Shown: positions 44,839-53,793, counted from the first letter of the stretch. The stretch: DNA of 63,203 nt from Desulfobacteraceae bacterium (GCA_024225635.1 JAAEMK010000582.1:1-63203); one strand, 5' to 3'. Numbers and translations: made by a program. The notes: generated by a model from the letters alone, not told the origin.

Positions 44839-45626
44839 TGGAACTCCTCTCCCAGGTAGGCGTCCATGACCTTCCGGTCGTTGGTGATCTGTTGGGGGGT
44901 GGCAAAGGCGATGGCCTCACCCCGGTCAAGCACCAGGATCTTGTCGCACACATCCATGGCAAGCCCCATGTCGTGCTCCACCAGCATGAGGGTGATCCCC
45001 CGGTCCTTTATCTTACGGATGAGTTCGCCCAGGGCCGTGGACTCCACCCGGTTCAAGCCTGCGGCGGGCTCGTCCAGCAGCATGAGCTTAGGATCCGCGG
45101 CCAGGGCCCTGGCGATCTCGGCCGTCTTCTGGCGTCCCACGGGCAGATCCCCGGCAGGCCTGTCCGCATGGGGCAAAAGCCCTGTGAACTCCAGAATGGC
45201 AAGGGCTTTCTCCCGGGCCGCCCGCTCCTCCTTCACCACCCGGGGCAACCGCAGCACAGCGCCCCAAAAGCCGCTCGCAAGCCGCACATGCATGCCCACC
45301 AGGACATTCTCCAGAACGGTCATGCCGGGAAACAGCTCCACATTCTGAAAGGTCCTTGCAATCCCGGCCTCCACCCGCTTATGCACCGGCAGGGCGTTGA
45401 TGGAGCGGCCGTTCAGGAGGATCTCCCCCTTGTCCGGGGCATACACCCCGGTGATCATGTTGAACAAGGTTGTCTTGCCCGCCCCGTTGGGCCCGATCAA
45501 CCCCAGGACGCCGCCCTGTTCAACTTCAAAGGAGACGTTATCCTGGGCCCTGACCCCGCCAAACTGTTTTGTCAGTCCCCTGACCTGCAACAGCAGGTTA
45601 TCATGCTCTCTTTTTAAGGCGTCCAT
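44826..45626 (-). CDS. livG: Branched-chain-type amino acid ABC transporter ATPase LivG
   Basis: A 266-residue ATPase with Walker A GPNGAGKTT near 42-50, the family's FQNVELFPGMTVLENVLVG segment, a signature PVGRQKTAEIARAL with RQ in place of GQ, and Walker B LMLLDEPAAGLN. The final EHDMGLAMDVCDKILVLDRG is a LivG hallmark. The start overlaps livM by 26 bases. Confidence 0.95.
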   Translation of the reverse strand: MDALKREHDNLLLQVRGLTKQFGGVRAQDNVSFEVEQGGVLGLIGPNGAGKTTLFNMITGVYAPDKGEILLNGRSINALPVHKRVEAGIARTFQNVELFPGMTVLENVLVGMHVRLASGFWGAVLRLPRVVKEERAAREKALAILEFTGLLPHADRPAGDLPVGRQKTAEIARALAADPKLMLLDEPAAGLNRVESTALGELIRKIKDRGITLMLVEHDMGLAMDVCDKILVLDRGEAIAFATPQQITNDRKVMDAYLGEEFQCLN

Positions 45627-46542
45627 AGTACTCCATCACCCCCTGTGTCAGTCCCTGGGGCATGACGATCATCACCCCCATCAATATCAATCCGAAAACG
45701 ATCATCTCATGGTCCGCGAACCCGTGGAGCACCTCGGGCAGGAGCGTGATCACAACTGCCCCGATGAGAGCCCCCCACACGCTTGCCATGCCGCCGATCA
45801 CCACCATGGTCACCATCTTCACCGATGCCATGAACCCGAAGGAGTCGGGACTGATGAACAGCACGAAATGGGCATAGAGAAATCCCGCCATGGCCCCCAG
45901 GGCTGCGGAAAACATGAAAACAATCAACTTGAGGGCATGGGCGTCCACCCCCAGGGCCACGGCCGCGTTTTCCCGGCCATGGATGGCGGCCAGTGCCCGG
46001 CCCGTTTTTGAGTCAAGGATTCGCTTGCACAAAAAGATCGCCCCGAACACCACGGCCCAGACAAGGTAGAAATAGCTCCTGCCCCCCTCAAACAGGATGG
46101 GACCCAGACTAAGCATGGGAATGCCCACAAACCCGGAGGCTCCGCCCGTGATGGAGCCTGCCTCCCGGAACAGGATGTGGACGATCATGCCGAATCCCAA
46201 GGTGCCCATGCCAAGGTAGTAGCCAGACAGTTTCAGGGTGGGCCGTCCCACCACAAAGGCCACACCAACGGCCAGGAGGATGGCGCACACCAGGGCCGCC
46301 CAGGGAGAGATCCCCAGGGTCCCGGAGAGATAGGCCGTGGCATAGGCGCCGATACCGTAAAAGGCCCCGTGGCCGAGAGAAACCTGGCCCGCATACCCCA
46401 TGAGCATGTTGAGCCCCAGGGCCAGCAGGGTGTTGATCCCGATAAAGGTCATGATCTGGAGAATGTAGGTGTTTTCCACCGCCACCCCCGTCACCGCCAC
46501 CACCGCGACAAACAGCAGATTGTGAACCGTTCCTTTTTCCAT
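45601..46542 (-). CDS. livM: Branched-chain-type amino acid ABC permease LivM
   Basis: A 313-residue inner-membrane permease with about nine hydrophobic segments. The GYAGQVSLGHGAFYGIGAYATA stretch near 45 and GGMASVWGALIGA near 255 are LivM/LivH signatures. The start is the ATG with AAGGAAG five bases upstream. In-frame starts further up (46599 and 46725) exist but lack a good site or overlap livH. Confidence 0.93.
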   Translation of the reverse strand: MEKGTVHNLLFVAVVAVTGVAVENTYILQIMTFIGINTLLALGLNMLMGYAGQVSLGHGAFYGIGAYATAYLSGTLGISPWAALVCAILLAVGVAFVVGRPTLKLSGYYLGMGTLGFGMIVHILFREAGSITGGASGFVGIPMLSLGPILFEGGRSYFYLVWAVVFGAIFLCKRILDSKTGRALAAIHGRENAAVALGVDAHALKLIVFMFSAALGAMAGFLYAHFVLFISPDSFGFMASVKMVTMVVIGGMASVWGALIGAVVITLLPEVLHGFADHEMIVFGLILMGVMIVMPQGLTQGVMEYYGRLKKRA

Positions 46543-46601
46543 TCTTACTTCCTTTATAGCGCCAGGCCGCTGTGAAATCCTGGGCGGGTTTCCTGTCATG
46601 A

Positions 46602-47477
46602 TCAAAACCTGTCCGCCTGTTTCTGGGCGAACAGCCCGCCCGGACAAAGATAGAGGATCAGAAGAAGCAGCACAAATGCAATGGCATCCTTGCACCCGGA
46701 GGAGATAAGGCCCGCGCCGAAGCATTCAAGGATGCCCAGGAGCAACCCGCCGGCAAAGGCGCCCCACAGGCTGCCAAGGCCGCCGATCATGGCGGCGCAA
46801 AACCCCTTGAGACCGAGCATGGTGCCCATGTCATAGGTGTTCATGGTGACGGGCGCAATGAAGATCCCGGCGACCGCCCCGGACCCGCTGCTGATGAGCA
46901 CGGCGAACAGCCCCATCCTGGCAGAGGGGATGCCCGTGAGCCAGGCCGCCTTTTTGTTCACGGCACAGGCGGTCATGGCCTTTCCCTGGAGGGTATACCG
47001 GAAGAAAAGGTGGAGGCTTGCGGCCAGGACCAGGGCCGCGGCAACGATATAAAGGCTCTGGGGCACGATCACGGCCCCGGCGATCTCAATGGAGCCAAGG
47101 CTTGAAAACGACGGCACGGACACCGGATCCTTTCCCCAGACCACCATGGCCGTCCCCCGGAATACGATGGAGGCGCCAACGGTGATGATCACAAGCGAAA
47201 TGGGATGGGGATCCTTGACCGGGCGGATGGCGAACCGCTCAAACAGGATGCCCACCATTGAAACCCCTGCAACGGTCAGGACAAAGGCCAGGGGCAGGGG
47301 CAGGCCCGCCTGCCCCCACAGGGTCACAAGGCCCATGGCGCCGAACATGGCAAACTCGCCATGGGCGAAGTTAATCAGCTCGGTGGAGCGGTAGAGCATG
47401 GAAAGGCCGATGGCGACCACGGCATAAACCGACCCGATTGAGATGCCGGAGAACAGGTATTGAAGCAGATCCTCCAC
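46602..47477 (-). CDS. livH: Branched-chain-type amino acid ABC permease LivH
   Basis: A 291-residue permease with about eight hydrophobic segments. SGISIGSVYAVVAIGLSMLYRSTELINFAHGEF near the N-terminus and AAMIGGLGSLWGAFAGG near 225 are LivH signatures. It follows the binding-protein gene by 9 bases and precedes livM by 59. Confidence 0.94.
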   Translation of the reverse strand: MEDLLQYLFSGISIGSVYAVVAIGLSMLYRSTELINFAHGEFAMFGAMGLVTLWGQAGLPLPLAFVLTVAGVSMVGILFERFAIRPVKDPHPISLVIITVGASIVFRGTAMVVWGKDPVSVPSFSSLGSIEIAGAVIVPQSLYIVAAALVLAASLHLFFRYTLQGKAMTACAVNKKAAWLTGIPSARMGLFAVLISSGSGAVAGIFIAPVTMNTYDMGTMLGLKGFCAAMIGGLGSLWGAFAGGLLLGILECFGAGLISSGCKDAIAFVLLLLILYLCPGGLFAQKQADRF

Positions 47478-47486
47478 AACAGCCTC

Positions 47487-48635
47487 CTATTGATCCAAAA
47501 GATTCCAGGTCTTGTTCTTGATTTTAACCATGACAAAGGCGCTGGCGCTGAGACCATTGTGATCCTTGGGAGAGAAGCTGTAACGGCCGGTGACCCCCAC
47601 ATGGTTTTCCAGGGTTTCAAGGCTGTCCCGGATCTGCTTTTTATCGCCGTTGCTGCCCTTGAGGGCCGCAGCCAACAGGGTCATGGCGTCGTGGGCATAC
47701 CCGCCGAACCCGGAAACCGCTCCGGCCTTGCCTGAAGTGTACATGGTCCGGTAATCCTTAAGGATCTGTTTCTGGGGATCGTCATCCAGGAGCTGGTCCA
47801 TCACCAGGATCTTGCCCGTTGGCAGCACGATGCCCTCGGCCGAATCACCGGCAAGGGCGATGAATTTGGGGGATGCCACCCCGTGGCTCTGGTAGAGGGG
47901 AATATCGATCTTCAGCTGTTGGGCGTTCTTTGCCACCACGGCGGGACCGGGGTTGGTGCCCCAGCAGATCAGGGCGTCCGGGGCGGCCTTCTTGAGCTTG
48001 GTGAGCTGGGCCGTGGTGTCCGTGTCCTTTGCGCCAAAGCTCTCCCTGGCCACGATGGTGATGCCGTAATCCTTGGCATTGGAGATCAGCTGCTCCTTGC
48101 CGCTCTCTCCAAAGGCGTTGGAAACAGTGATGATGCCGACGGTCTTGATGGATTTCGCCCGCATGTGCCCATAGAGGCCCTGAACGGCGAGCCGGTCGCT
48201 CTGGGCGGTCTTGAACACCCAGGGTTTCACCGGCGATGTGATCTTGATACCGGCGGCGCAGCTGATAAGGGGAATTTTCGCCCGCTCCACAAAGTTGACC
48301 ACGGCCAGGGTGGTGGGGGTGGTGGATGGGCCGATGATGGCCAGGACCTTATCCCGGTGGATCAGCTTGTTCACGGCGCTCACGGCCTTGGCCGGATCCC
48401 CTTCGGAATCGTAGATCACCGCTTCTAAAAGGTGGCCGTCAATGCCGCCGTCGGCATTGATCCGGTCAACCATCATCTCCATGGTGCGCTTTTCAGGGTC
48501 GCCTAAAAACGAGGCCCTGCCCGTGGAGGAGAAGATCCCCCCGATCTTGTAGACGGATTTGGCCGCCACCGTTGACAGCGGGCTGATGATAAGGGTGATG
48601 ACGATACAGAGTTGAACAAGGGTCTTGATACGCAT
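47487..48635 (-). CDS. Branched-chain-type ABC transporter substrate-binding protein
   Basis: A 382-residue periplasmic binding protein of the LivK/amide-sensing type I fold. A signal peptide covers residues 1 to about 25. The mature part opens YKIGGIFSSTGRASFLGDPEKRT and holds VLAIIGPSTTPTTLAVVNFVERAKIPLIS, the usual ligand-pocket loop with Ser and Thr. AGGAGGAAAC lies before the ATG. The operon leader encodes a Phe/Tyr-rich attenuator peptide, so I infer an aromatic amino acid or a related compound as a possible ligand rather than leucine. Confidence 0.92.
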   Translation of the reverse strand: MRIKTLVQLCIVITLIISPLSTVAAKSVYKIGGIFSSTGRASFLGDPEKRTMEMMVDRINADGGIDGHLLEAVIYDSEGDPAKAVSAVNKLIHRDKVLAIIGPSTTPTTLAVVNFVERAKIPLISCAAGIKITSPVKPWVFKTAQSDRLAVQGLYGHMRAKSIKTVGIITVSNAFGESGKEQLISNAKDYGITIVARESFGAKDTDTTAQLTKLKKAAPDALICWGTNPGPAVVAKNAQQLKIDIPLYQSHGVASPKFIALAGDSAEGIVLPTGKILVMDQLLDDDPQKQILKDYRTMYTSGKAGAVSGFGGYAHDAMTLLAAALKGSNGDKKQIRDSLETLENHVGVTGRYSFSPKDHNGLSASAFVMVKIKNKTWNLLDQ

Positions 48636-48651
48636 TGGGTGTTTCCTCCTG

Positions 48652-48668
48652 ATTAACCGGTCGTTAAT
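48652..48668 (-). promoter_or_regulatory. Palindrome next to the ribosome site of the transporter operon
   Basis: ATTAAC-cggtc-GTTAAT at 48652-48668, extended outward by CCTG/CAGG pairing. In RNA this hairpin abuts and partly covers the AGGAGG of the binding-protein gene; in DNA it could be a TetR-type operator. Both readings are inference. Confidence 0.4.
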
Positions 48669-48728
48669 GGTCAGGAGTCAAACCCGTGGCTGACTGCCAG
48701 CTGGAAATCCGGGGGCCTGAAAACAAAA

Positions 48729-48769
48729 AAACCATGGATTTCGACTGGGTCGGTCTGTCCATGGTTTTG
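48729..48769 (-). terminator. Attenuator terminator in the transporter leader
   Basis: Read on the minus strand, AAAACCATGGA (48769-48759) pairs with TCCATGGTTTT (48739-48729) across a 19-base loop and is followed by more T, giving an intrinsic terminator inside the leader. Its 5' arm region (48756-48765, CCATGGACAG) can instead pair with CTGGCCATGG at 48808-48817, matching at nine of ten positions, to form an antiterminator. Confidence 0.8.
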
Positions 48770-48794
48770 ACTCGCTTGGGATGTTGTAGGCTTT

Positions 48795-48878
48795 CTACAC
48801 GCTCCCTCCATGGCCAGACTTCGTAAAGAAGTAGCCAAAAAAGGAAAAGCTATAAAAATAGAAAGCGTTGTAGTTCAT
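48795..48878 (-). CDS. Phe/Tyr-rich attenuator leader peptide
   Basis: A 27-codon frame (ATG at 48878, TAG at 48795-48797) beginning about 24 bases after the predicted transcription start. Its core reads NYNAFYFYSFSFFGYFF: seven Phe and four Tyr in 27 residues. Codons for FFGYFF overlap a hairpin at 48812-48836 (GGC-ACTTC with GAAGT-GCC). A GGGA eight bases before the ATG is the likely ribosome site. The layout matches the pheA-type leader: stalling at Phe or Tyr codons would free the antiterminator and allow the ABC operon to be read. Confidence 0.82.
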   Translation of the reverse strand: MNYNAFYFYSFSFFGYFFTKSGHGGSV

Positions 48879-48908
48879 AATATCCCGTTTTTAAGTTGAT
48901 TTCCCGAA

Positions 48909-48937
48909 ACTATAGAGAACGTCGTTCCCCATGTCAA
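48909..48937 (-). promoter_or_regulatory. Sigma-70 promoter of the ABC transporter operon
   Basis: On the minus strand TTGACA (48932-48937), a 17-base spacer and TATAGT (48909-48914). Transcription would begin near 48902 and give a leader of about 265 bases. The rest of 48938-49082 shows no other element that I can name. Confidence 0.8.
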
Positions 48938-49082
48938 GAGTTTTTTTAAAAAGCGCGATTCCCGTGCTGAGGACATGGGGAGTTTATACTCAACTCGTTT
49001 CATGGTATAGAGGAAGGAAAGAGAAAAGGACAACCATCACCAACCATACTTAAGCAAAAAAGCAAAAAAAGCGGAAACATCC

Positions 49083-50264
49083 ATGACAACACCAGATATC
49101 ATCATTATCGGCGCCGGGGCCTCGGGCCTGATGTGCGCCATTGAAGCAGGCAACCGGGGCCGATCGGTCCTTATCCTTGACCATGCAAAAAAGGCCGGGC
49201 AGAAGATCCTCATGTCCGGCGGAGGGCGGTGCAACTTCACCAACCTCTCCGTGTCAGCCGCCAACTATATTTCGAGGAACCCCCATTTCAGCAAATCCGC
49301 CCTGAGCCGCTTCACCCAGTGGGATTTCCTGGCAAAGATCGAGCAGCACAAGATCCCCTTCCACGAGCGGGACCACGGCCAGCTCTTTTGCGACAACAGC
49401 GCAAAGGAGATCCTCACCATGCTCCTTTCCGAATGCGACCGGGCCAACGTTAAACTGATGCTCAATACCGAGGTGACCGGGGTTGCCCGGGAAGAGGGAA
49501 AGGACTTCATTGTGACAACCCCAAGGGGAGAGTTCAAAAGCCCCTCCCTTGTGGTGGCCACTGGCGGCCTCTCCATTCCAGGGGTGGGGGCCACCCCCTT
49601 TGGGTACAAGATCGCCGAGCAGTTCGGCATCAAGGTATGGCCCCCCTGCCCGGGGTTAGTGCCCTTCACCCTCCAGCCCCGGGACAAGGAGCGCCTGGCA
49701 ACCCTGTCCGGCATCAGCGTGGATGCCGTTGTGACCTGCTGCCGGCACAGCTTTCGCGAGAACCTCCTCTTTACCCACCGGGGATTGAGCGGACCTGTCA
49801 TTCTCCAGATCTCTTCCCACTGGCAGCCGGGGGAGACGATCACCATCGATCTTCTGCCGGGAACCGATCTTGTGTCCCTCCTGAAAAAAGCCCAGCAGGA
49901 ACACCCGAAACAGCAGGTGAAATCCATGCTGGTCACCCTGCTCCCCAAACGGCTGGTGGCCGCCATTGTGGAAAAGGAGCTTGGGGAGGCCCAGCTTAAC
50001 TCGGTCTCCCACGCAAGGTTCAACGCCCTTGGAGCAAGCCTGAAACAATGGGAAGTCAAACCCGGAGGCACCGAAGGCTACAGGACGGCGGAGGTGACCG
50101 TGGGCGGGGTGGACTGTGACGCCGTCTCCTCAAAGACCATGGAGGCCCGCAAGGTGCCCGGCCTCTACTTCATCGGCGAGGTGCTCGATGTCACCGGGTG
50201 GCTTGGGGGCTACAACCTTCAGTGGGCATGGTCCTCGGGCTGGGTCGCAGGCCAGTTCGCCTAG
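49083..50264 (+). CDS. HI0933/YhiN-type flavoprotein (NAD(P)/FAD-dependent oxidoreductase)
   Basis: A 393-residue flavoprotein. The FAD-binding dinucleotide fold opens the chain (IIIIGAGASGLMCAIEAG, residues 5-22). KILMSGGGRCNFTN near 42-55 and the closing GEVLDVTGWLGGYNLQWAWSSG are diagnostic for the HI0933 (BaiN-like) family. Some relatives reduce unsaturated steroid or bile-acid intermediates, but most are uncharacterised, so the substrate is open. Confidence 0.92.
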   Translation: MTTPDIIIIGAGASGLMCAIEAGNRGRSVLILDHAKKAGQKILMSGGGRCNFTNLSVSAANYISRNPHFSKSALSRFTQWDFLAKIEQHKIPFHERDHGQLFCDNSAKEILTMLLSECDRANVKLMLNTEVTGVAREEGKDFIVTTPRGEFKSPSLVVATGGLSIPGVGATPFGYKIAEQFGIKVWPPCPGLVPFTLQPRDKERLATLSGISVDAVVTCCRHSFRENLLFTHRGLSGPVILQISSHWQPGETITIDLLPGTDLVSLLKKAQQEHPKQQVKSMLVTLLPKRLVAAIVEKELGEAQLNSVSHARFNALGASLKQWEVKPGGTEGYRTAEVTVGGVDCDAVSSKTMEARKVPGLYFIGEVLDVTGWLGGYNLQWAWSSGWVAGQFA

Positions 50265-50265
50265 G

Positions 50266-51075
50266 TCAGGAGATCTTACGGGCAAGGGCCCTTGTTTGTT
50301 TGGGCCTTGGGTTTTCCCGGCCAGGCCGGGCCCCAAGCATTTTTTCGGGCATTGCGTTTTCCCGGCCAAAGTAAGGCTCTTGGCGGGGCAGGCAGGCGGG
50401 CAGCTCGCCCAGGCTGGAGAGGGTGAGCCACATGGACTGATCCATGGCGGAGACGGCCACCTGCTCATGGGCCCAGGTGGTGGCAAAGGGGACGTGAACG
50501 GCATGGCCCCCCAGGTTCACCACGGGCAGCACGTCCGACCTGAGGGAGTTGCCCACCATCATGAACTCCCGGGGATGGATTCCATGGGTTGATAACACCC
50601 GGTCATAGGCGGCCTCATCCTTTTCGCTCAGGATCTCGATACCATCAAAGTACGGAGCGAGATTGGACCGGGCAATCTTACTCTCCTGATCCAGGAGGTC
50701 CCCCTTGGTGATGATCATAAGGGTATAGCTGCGGCAAAGGGTCTCAAGCACGGGTTCAACCCCGTCCAGGAGCTCCACCGGGGATGCCAGCATCTCCTTA
50801 CCAAGGCCGATCAGCTTCTGGATATCGGCACCGCTGAGCCGCTCCCGGCTCACCTGGGCCGCGGTTTCGATCAAAGAAAGGAGAAACCCCTTGACCCCGT
50901 AGCCAAACACCCCGATATTCTCCCGCTCCACGGCAATGAGCCGTTCCTGGATGGTCCCGGTATCCGCATATTTTTCAAGCAGGGCCATAAACTCCGCCTT
51001 CACGCTCCGGAACATGGGCTCGTTGACCCACATGGTATCGTCGGCGTCAAAGGCGATCACCCGAATTCTCTCCAT
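50266..51075 (-). CDS. HAD-superfamily hydrolase
   Basis: A 269-residue phosphatase-like protein. Motif I is FDADDTMW (nucleophile Asp and the +2 Asp) near 9-16. Motif II is the MIITKGD region, and motif IV MVGNSLRSDV holds the Mg2+ ligand. The start is the ATG with AGGAGATAAGGGG upstream, ten codons inside the longest frame. The last 45 residues after LGELPACL are basic, Pro-rich and unlike the family, so the stop may have been lost at some time. Confidence 0.88.
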   Translation of the reverse strand: MERIRVIAFDADDTMWVNEPMFRSVKAEFMALLEKYADTGTIQERLIAVERENIGVFGYGVKGFLLSLIETAAQVSRERLSGADIQKLIGLGKEMLASPVELLDGVEPVLETLCRSYTLMIITKGDLLDQESKIARSNLAPYFDGIEILSEKDEAAYDRVLSTHGIHPREFMMVGNSLRSDVLPVVNLGGHAVHVPFATTWAHEQVAVSAMDQSMWLTLSSLGELPACLPRQEPYFGRENAMPEKMLGARPGRENPRPKQTRALARKIS

Positions 51076-51236
51076 CCCCTTATCTCCTATATGGTTGTAA
51101 ATCATGAATTCCGGACTATACCAGAATCGCCATCCGGAGAAAAGAACAAAACCCCCTTGCGTTTTTCAAAAAACGCTATATATTAATTTCAATATCCACA
51201 GCTTTAATCCATAGCGACATCACATTAGGTGACATC

Positions 51237-51992
51237 ATGAAGATCAGCAAGGAGCAGAAAGAGAGCAACCGCAGGGCGATCATCGCCGCCATGGTCAACA
51301 TCGTCACGGAGCAAGGGTTCAAGGCCGCGACAATGAGAAAAATCGCCCGGCAGAGCGGCCTGGGGGACGCCACCATCTACAACTACTTTCCCACCAAGGA
51401 GGCGATCCTGTTCGGGTATTACACCGACCATTTCAACGCCTGCATCCAGCGACTGAAAGGAGTGGCGGATCTCAACGAGTACTCCCTCCAGGAGCAGATC
51501 CAGACCTTTTTCGAGACAAGTTTCGACCTGTTTCAAGGGGACCGGGAATTTGTCGCCCTCACTTTTAAACAGGTCTTTTTCTCCTACAGCCAGAACTACA
51601 AACTGGTCAGGCCCATCCGGGCGAGCTTCACCGCCATCATCCGGGACATGCTGGAGGCGGCCGTTGAGGTGGGGGAGATCCCGGACCAGGTGTTCCAGGA
51701 GATCATCGTCCAGCTCTTCATGGATTTTTACATAGCCATGACCGCCTACTGGATCGCGGACCGGTCCGACGATTTCAACGACACCGCCATCCTGATCGAC
51801 AAGAGCCTTGATCTGACCGTGGCCATGCTCAAGGCCGGCATTGCCAACAAGATCCTGGACATCACCGTCTTTCTCTTCCGCACCCATGTGCTGAACAACC
51901 TGGGCGCGGTCGGGGAGGGTATGGAGACGGTCCGTTCCATTAAACGCAAATTCATGGAGACACGCCATGCCGAAGGAAATCCCCACAGGTAA
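51237..51992 (+). CDS. TetR-family transcriptional regulator
   Basis: A 251-residue regulator with an N-terminal TetR helix-turn-helix. The helices are RRAIIAAMVNIVTEQGFKAAT and MRKIARQSGLGDATIYNYFPTKEAIL (residues about 12-58). The C-terminal ligand domain is unusually long. It overlaps the ABC1 kinase gene by 26 bases, so the pair is co-translated. The target is likely this operon. Confidence 0.9.
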   Translation: MKISKEQKESNRRAIIAAMVNIVTEQGFKAATMRKIARQSGLGDATIYNYFPTKEAILFGYYTDHFNACIQRLKGVADLNEYSLQEQIQTFFETSFDLFQGDREFVALTFKQVFFSYSQNYKLVRPIRASFTAIIRDMLEAAVEVGEIPDQVFQEIIVQLFMDFYIAMTAYWIADRSDDFNDTAILIDKSLDLTVAMLKAGIANKILDITVFLFRTHVLNNLGAVGEGMETVRSIKRKFMETRHAEGNPHR

Positions 51993-53262
51993 ATTCAAAC
52001 GAAGCGTCACCGGCACGGGCACGGCCGCACGGGTCGGGGGAAAGGTGCTGACCTACCTTGCCAAGCGCCCTTTTCTCTCCCCGGATGGGAAAGAAAAGGC
52101 AAAAGAAGAAATGGCGGCCCAAAGCGGTGAGATCCTATTCCAGGGGTTGAGCGTGCTCAGGGGCACCGCCCTCAAGGTGGCCCAGCAGCTGAGCCTTGAG
52201 CTTGACCTCTTTCCCCGGGCCGTGCAAAAGGAGCTGGAAAGATCCTATCACCAGGTCCCGCCCCTGAACCGGGCCCTGGTCTCCCGGGTGATTTACAAGG
52301 CCCTGGGCCGCCATCCCAACGAGGTGTTCGCCGACTTTGACACCCGGGCCTTTGCCGGGGCAAGCCTTGGCCAGGTGCACCGGGCCACCTCGTTTGACGG
52401 TGAGAGTCTTGCCGTCAAGGTCCAGTATCCGGGCATGGCCGCCACCATCAAAAGCGACATCCAGATGATCAAGACCCTGGTGCGGCCCATGCCGGACCAC
52501 CGTCTGATCCTGCCCTCCATCCTGGAGATCGAACAACGGCTCCTGGAGGAGATCGACTATGGCAGGGAGGCGGACAACCTGGAACGTTTCAAAAAAGCCC
52601 TGGACCTGCCGGGGATTGCCATTCCGGACCTGGACAGGGCCACCTCCGCCGACACCGTGCTGACCACCACCATGATGCCGGGCCTTCCCCTGGACCAGTG
52701 GCTTGCCACAGGGCCCAACCAGGCCATGCGCGACCAGGTTGCCCAGGGCCTCTACGACCTCTTTCTTGCGAGCCTCTACCGCCACCATGCCATCCACGCG
52801 GACCCGAACCCGGGGAATTTCATCATCCGGAACGATCTCACCATCGGGGTGATCGATTTCGGCTGCATCAAGCACCTGGAAAATTCCTTTGTCGACCTCT
52901 ACCGGCAGCTGCCCCGGACCCTGGCCCAGGGAGACAAAACCACCCACCAGGACCTGCTGGAGCAGCTGAAGATCCTCAAGCCCGGCATTCCCCCGGCCGA
53001 CAGGCAAAAATTTCTCCAGGCCGCCTATGAGCTGGGCCGCTGGTTTGGCGAGTACTACCGGCCGGACCGGTTTGATTTCGGGGCCGACCCGGGCTTCATG
53101 GCCCGGGGCAGGGCCCTCATGACCGCCCTTTACCAATTGAGGGACCATTTTGATTCCAATCCTGAATTTGTCTATCTGGACCGCACCCGCTACGGCCTGA
53201 TTCGGTTGTTTGAAAAGATGAAGGCCAGGGTGAGAATGAAAAACGGCTATGAATGGCCATAA
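51967..53262 (+). CDS. ABC1/UbiB-family atypical kinase-like protein
   Basis: A 431-residue protein of the AarF/ABC1/UbiB family. The family's KxGQ motif appears as KVAQQ near 70, with Ala for Gly. The Ala-rich nucleotide loop AGASLGQVHRA near 130, the lysine in AVKVQYPG near 146, HADPNPGNFII near 280 and the metal-binding IDFGCIKHL near 295 are all present. The family influences quinone or lipid biology, mostly by ATPase activity. The motif change is worth noting. Confidence 0.9.
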   Translation: MPKEIPTGKFKRSVTGTGTAARVGGKVLTYLAKRPFLSPDGKEKAKEEMAAQSGEILFQGLSVLRGTALKVAQQLSLELDLFPRAVQKELERSYHQVPPLNRALVSRVIYKALGRHPNEVFADFDTRAFAGASLGQVHRATSFDGESLAVKVQYPGMAATIKSDIQMIKTLVRPMPDHRLILPSILEIEQRLLEEIDYGREADNLERFKKALDLPGIAIPDLDRATSADTVLTTTMMPGLPLDQWLATGPNQAMRDQVAQGLYDLFLASLYRHHAIHADPNPGNFIIRNDLTIGVIDFGCIKHLENSFVDLYRQLPRTLAQGDKTTHQDLLEQLKILKPGIPPADRQKFLQAAYELGRWFGEYYRPDRFDFGADPGFMARGRALMTALYQLRDHFDSNPEFVYLDRTRYGLIRLFEKMKARVRMKNGYEWP

Positions 53263-53277
53263 CCAAGGAGAAACCCC

Positions 53278-53793
53278 ATGGACGCAAAATCCCACTGGAA
53301 CGAGATCCAACAGGTCGTTGACACGGCAATGAACTCCGTGCGCCACGTCACCATGGCCACCGTCAACCCGGACGGCACCCCCCACCTCACCCCCATCGGC
53401 TCCCTCATGCTGTTTGAGGATTGCAGGGCCGTGTTTTGCGAAGTGTTTCCCAAACGGTTTGCAGCCAACCTGGACCGGGATCCCCGGGTCTCTATCATGG
53501 CCGTGAACAACGGGTTCGGGTTCTGGCTGAAATCCCTGTTCAAGGGGAAATTCGCCACCCTGCCCGGGGTGCGGCTGACAGGCAGGGCCGGCAAGCGCCG
53601 CCGGGGCACCCCGGAGGAGCTTCAACTCTGGCAGGACCGGGTCAAGCACACCAGACGGCTAAAGGGCCACGCCCTGCTGTGGAAGGATATCTCCTGGGTC
53701 AGGGATATCCATTTTGACACCTTTGAGCCCACCTATATGGGCCCAATGACCCGGGAGGTAAAGGCAGGACTTACCGCCCTCCCAAACGGCTGA
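53278..53793 (+). CDS. Pyridoxamine 5'-phosphate oxidase-family (FMN-binding split barrel) protein
   Basis: A 171-residue split-barrel protein. MATVNPDGTPHLTPIGSL near 24 and the strand DPRVSIMAVN near 72 match the FMN-binding family. The set is not specific enough to assign true pyridoxamine oxidase activity; general flavin reductase or F420-type relatives are possible. It follows the ABC1 gene by 15 bases, with AAGGAGAAAC before its ATG, and is likely in the same operon. Bases 53794-54023 after it show no gene. Confidence 0.82.
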   Translation: MDAKSHWNEIQQVVDTAMNSVRHVTMATVNPDGTPHLTPIGSLMLFEDCRAVFCEVFPKRFAANLDRDPRVSIMAVNNGFGFWLKSLFKGKFATLPGVRLTGRAGKRRRGTPEELQLWQDRVKHTRRLKGHALLWKDISWVRDIHFDTFEPTYMGPMTREVKAGLTALPNG

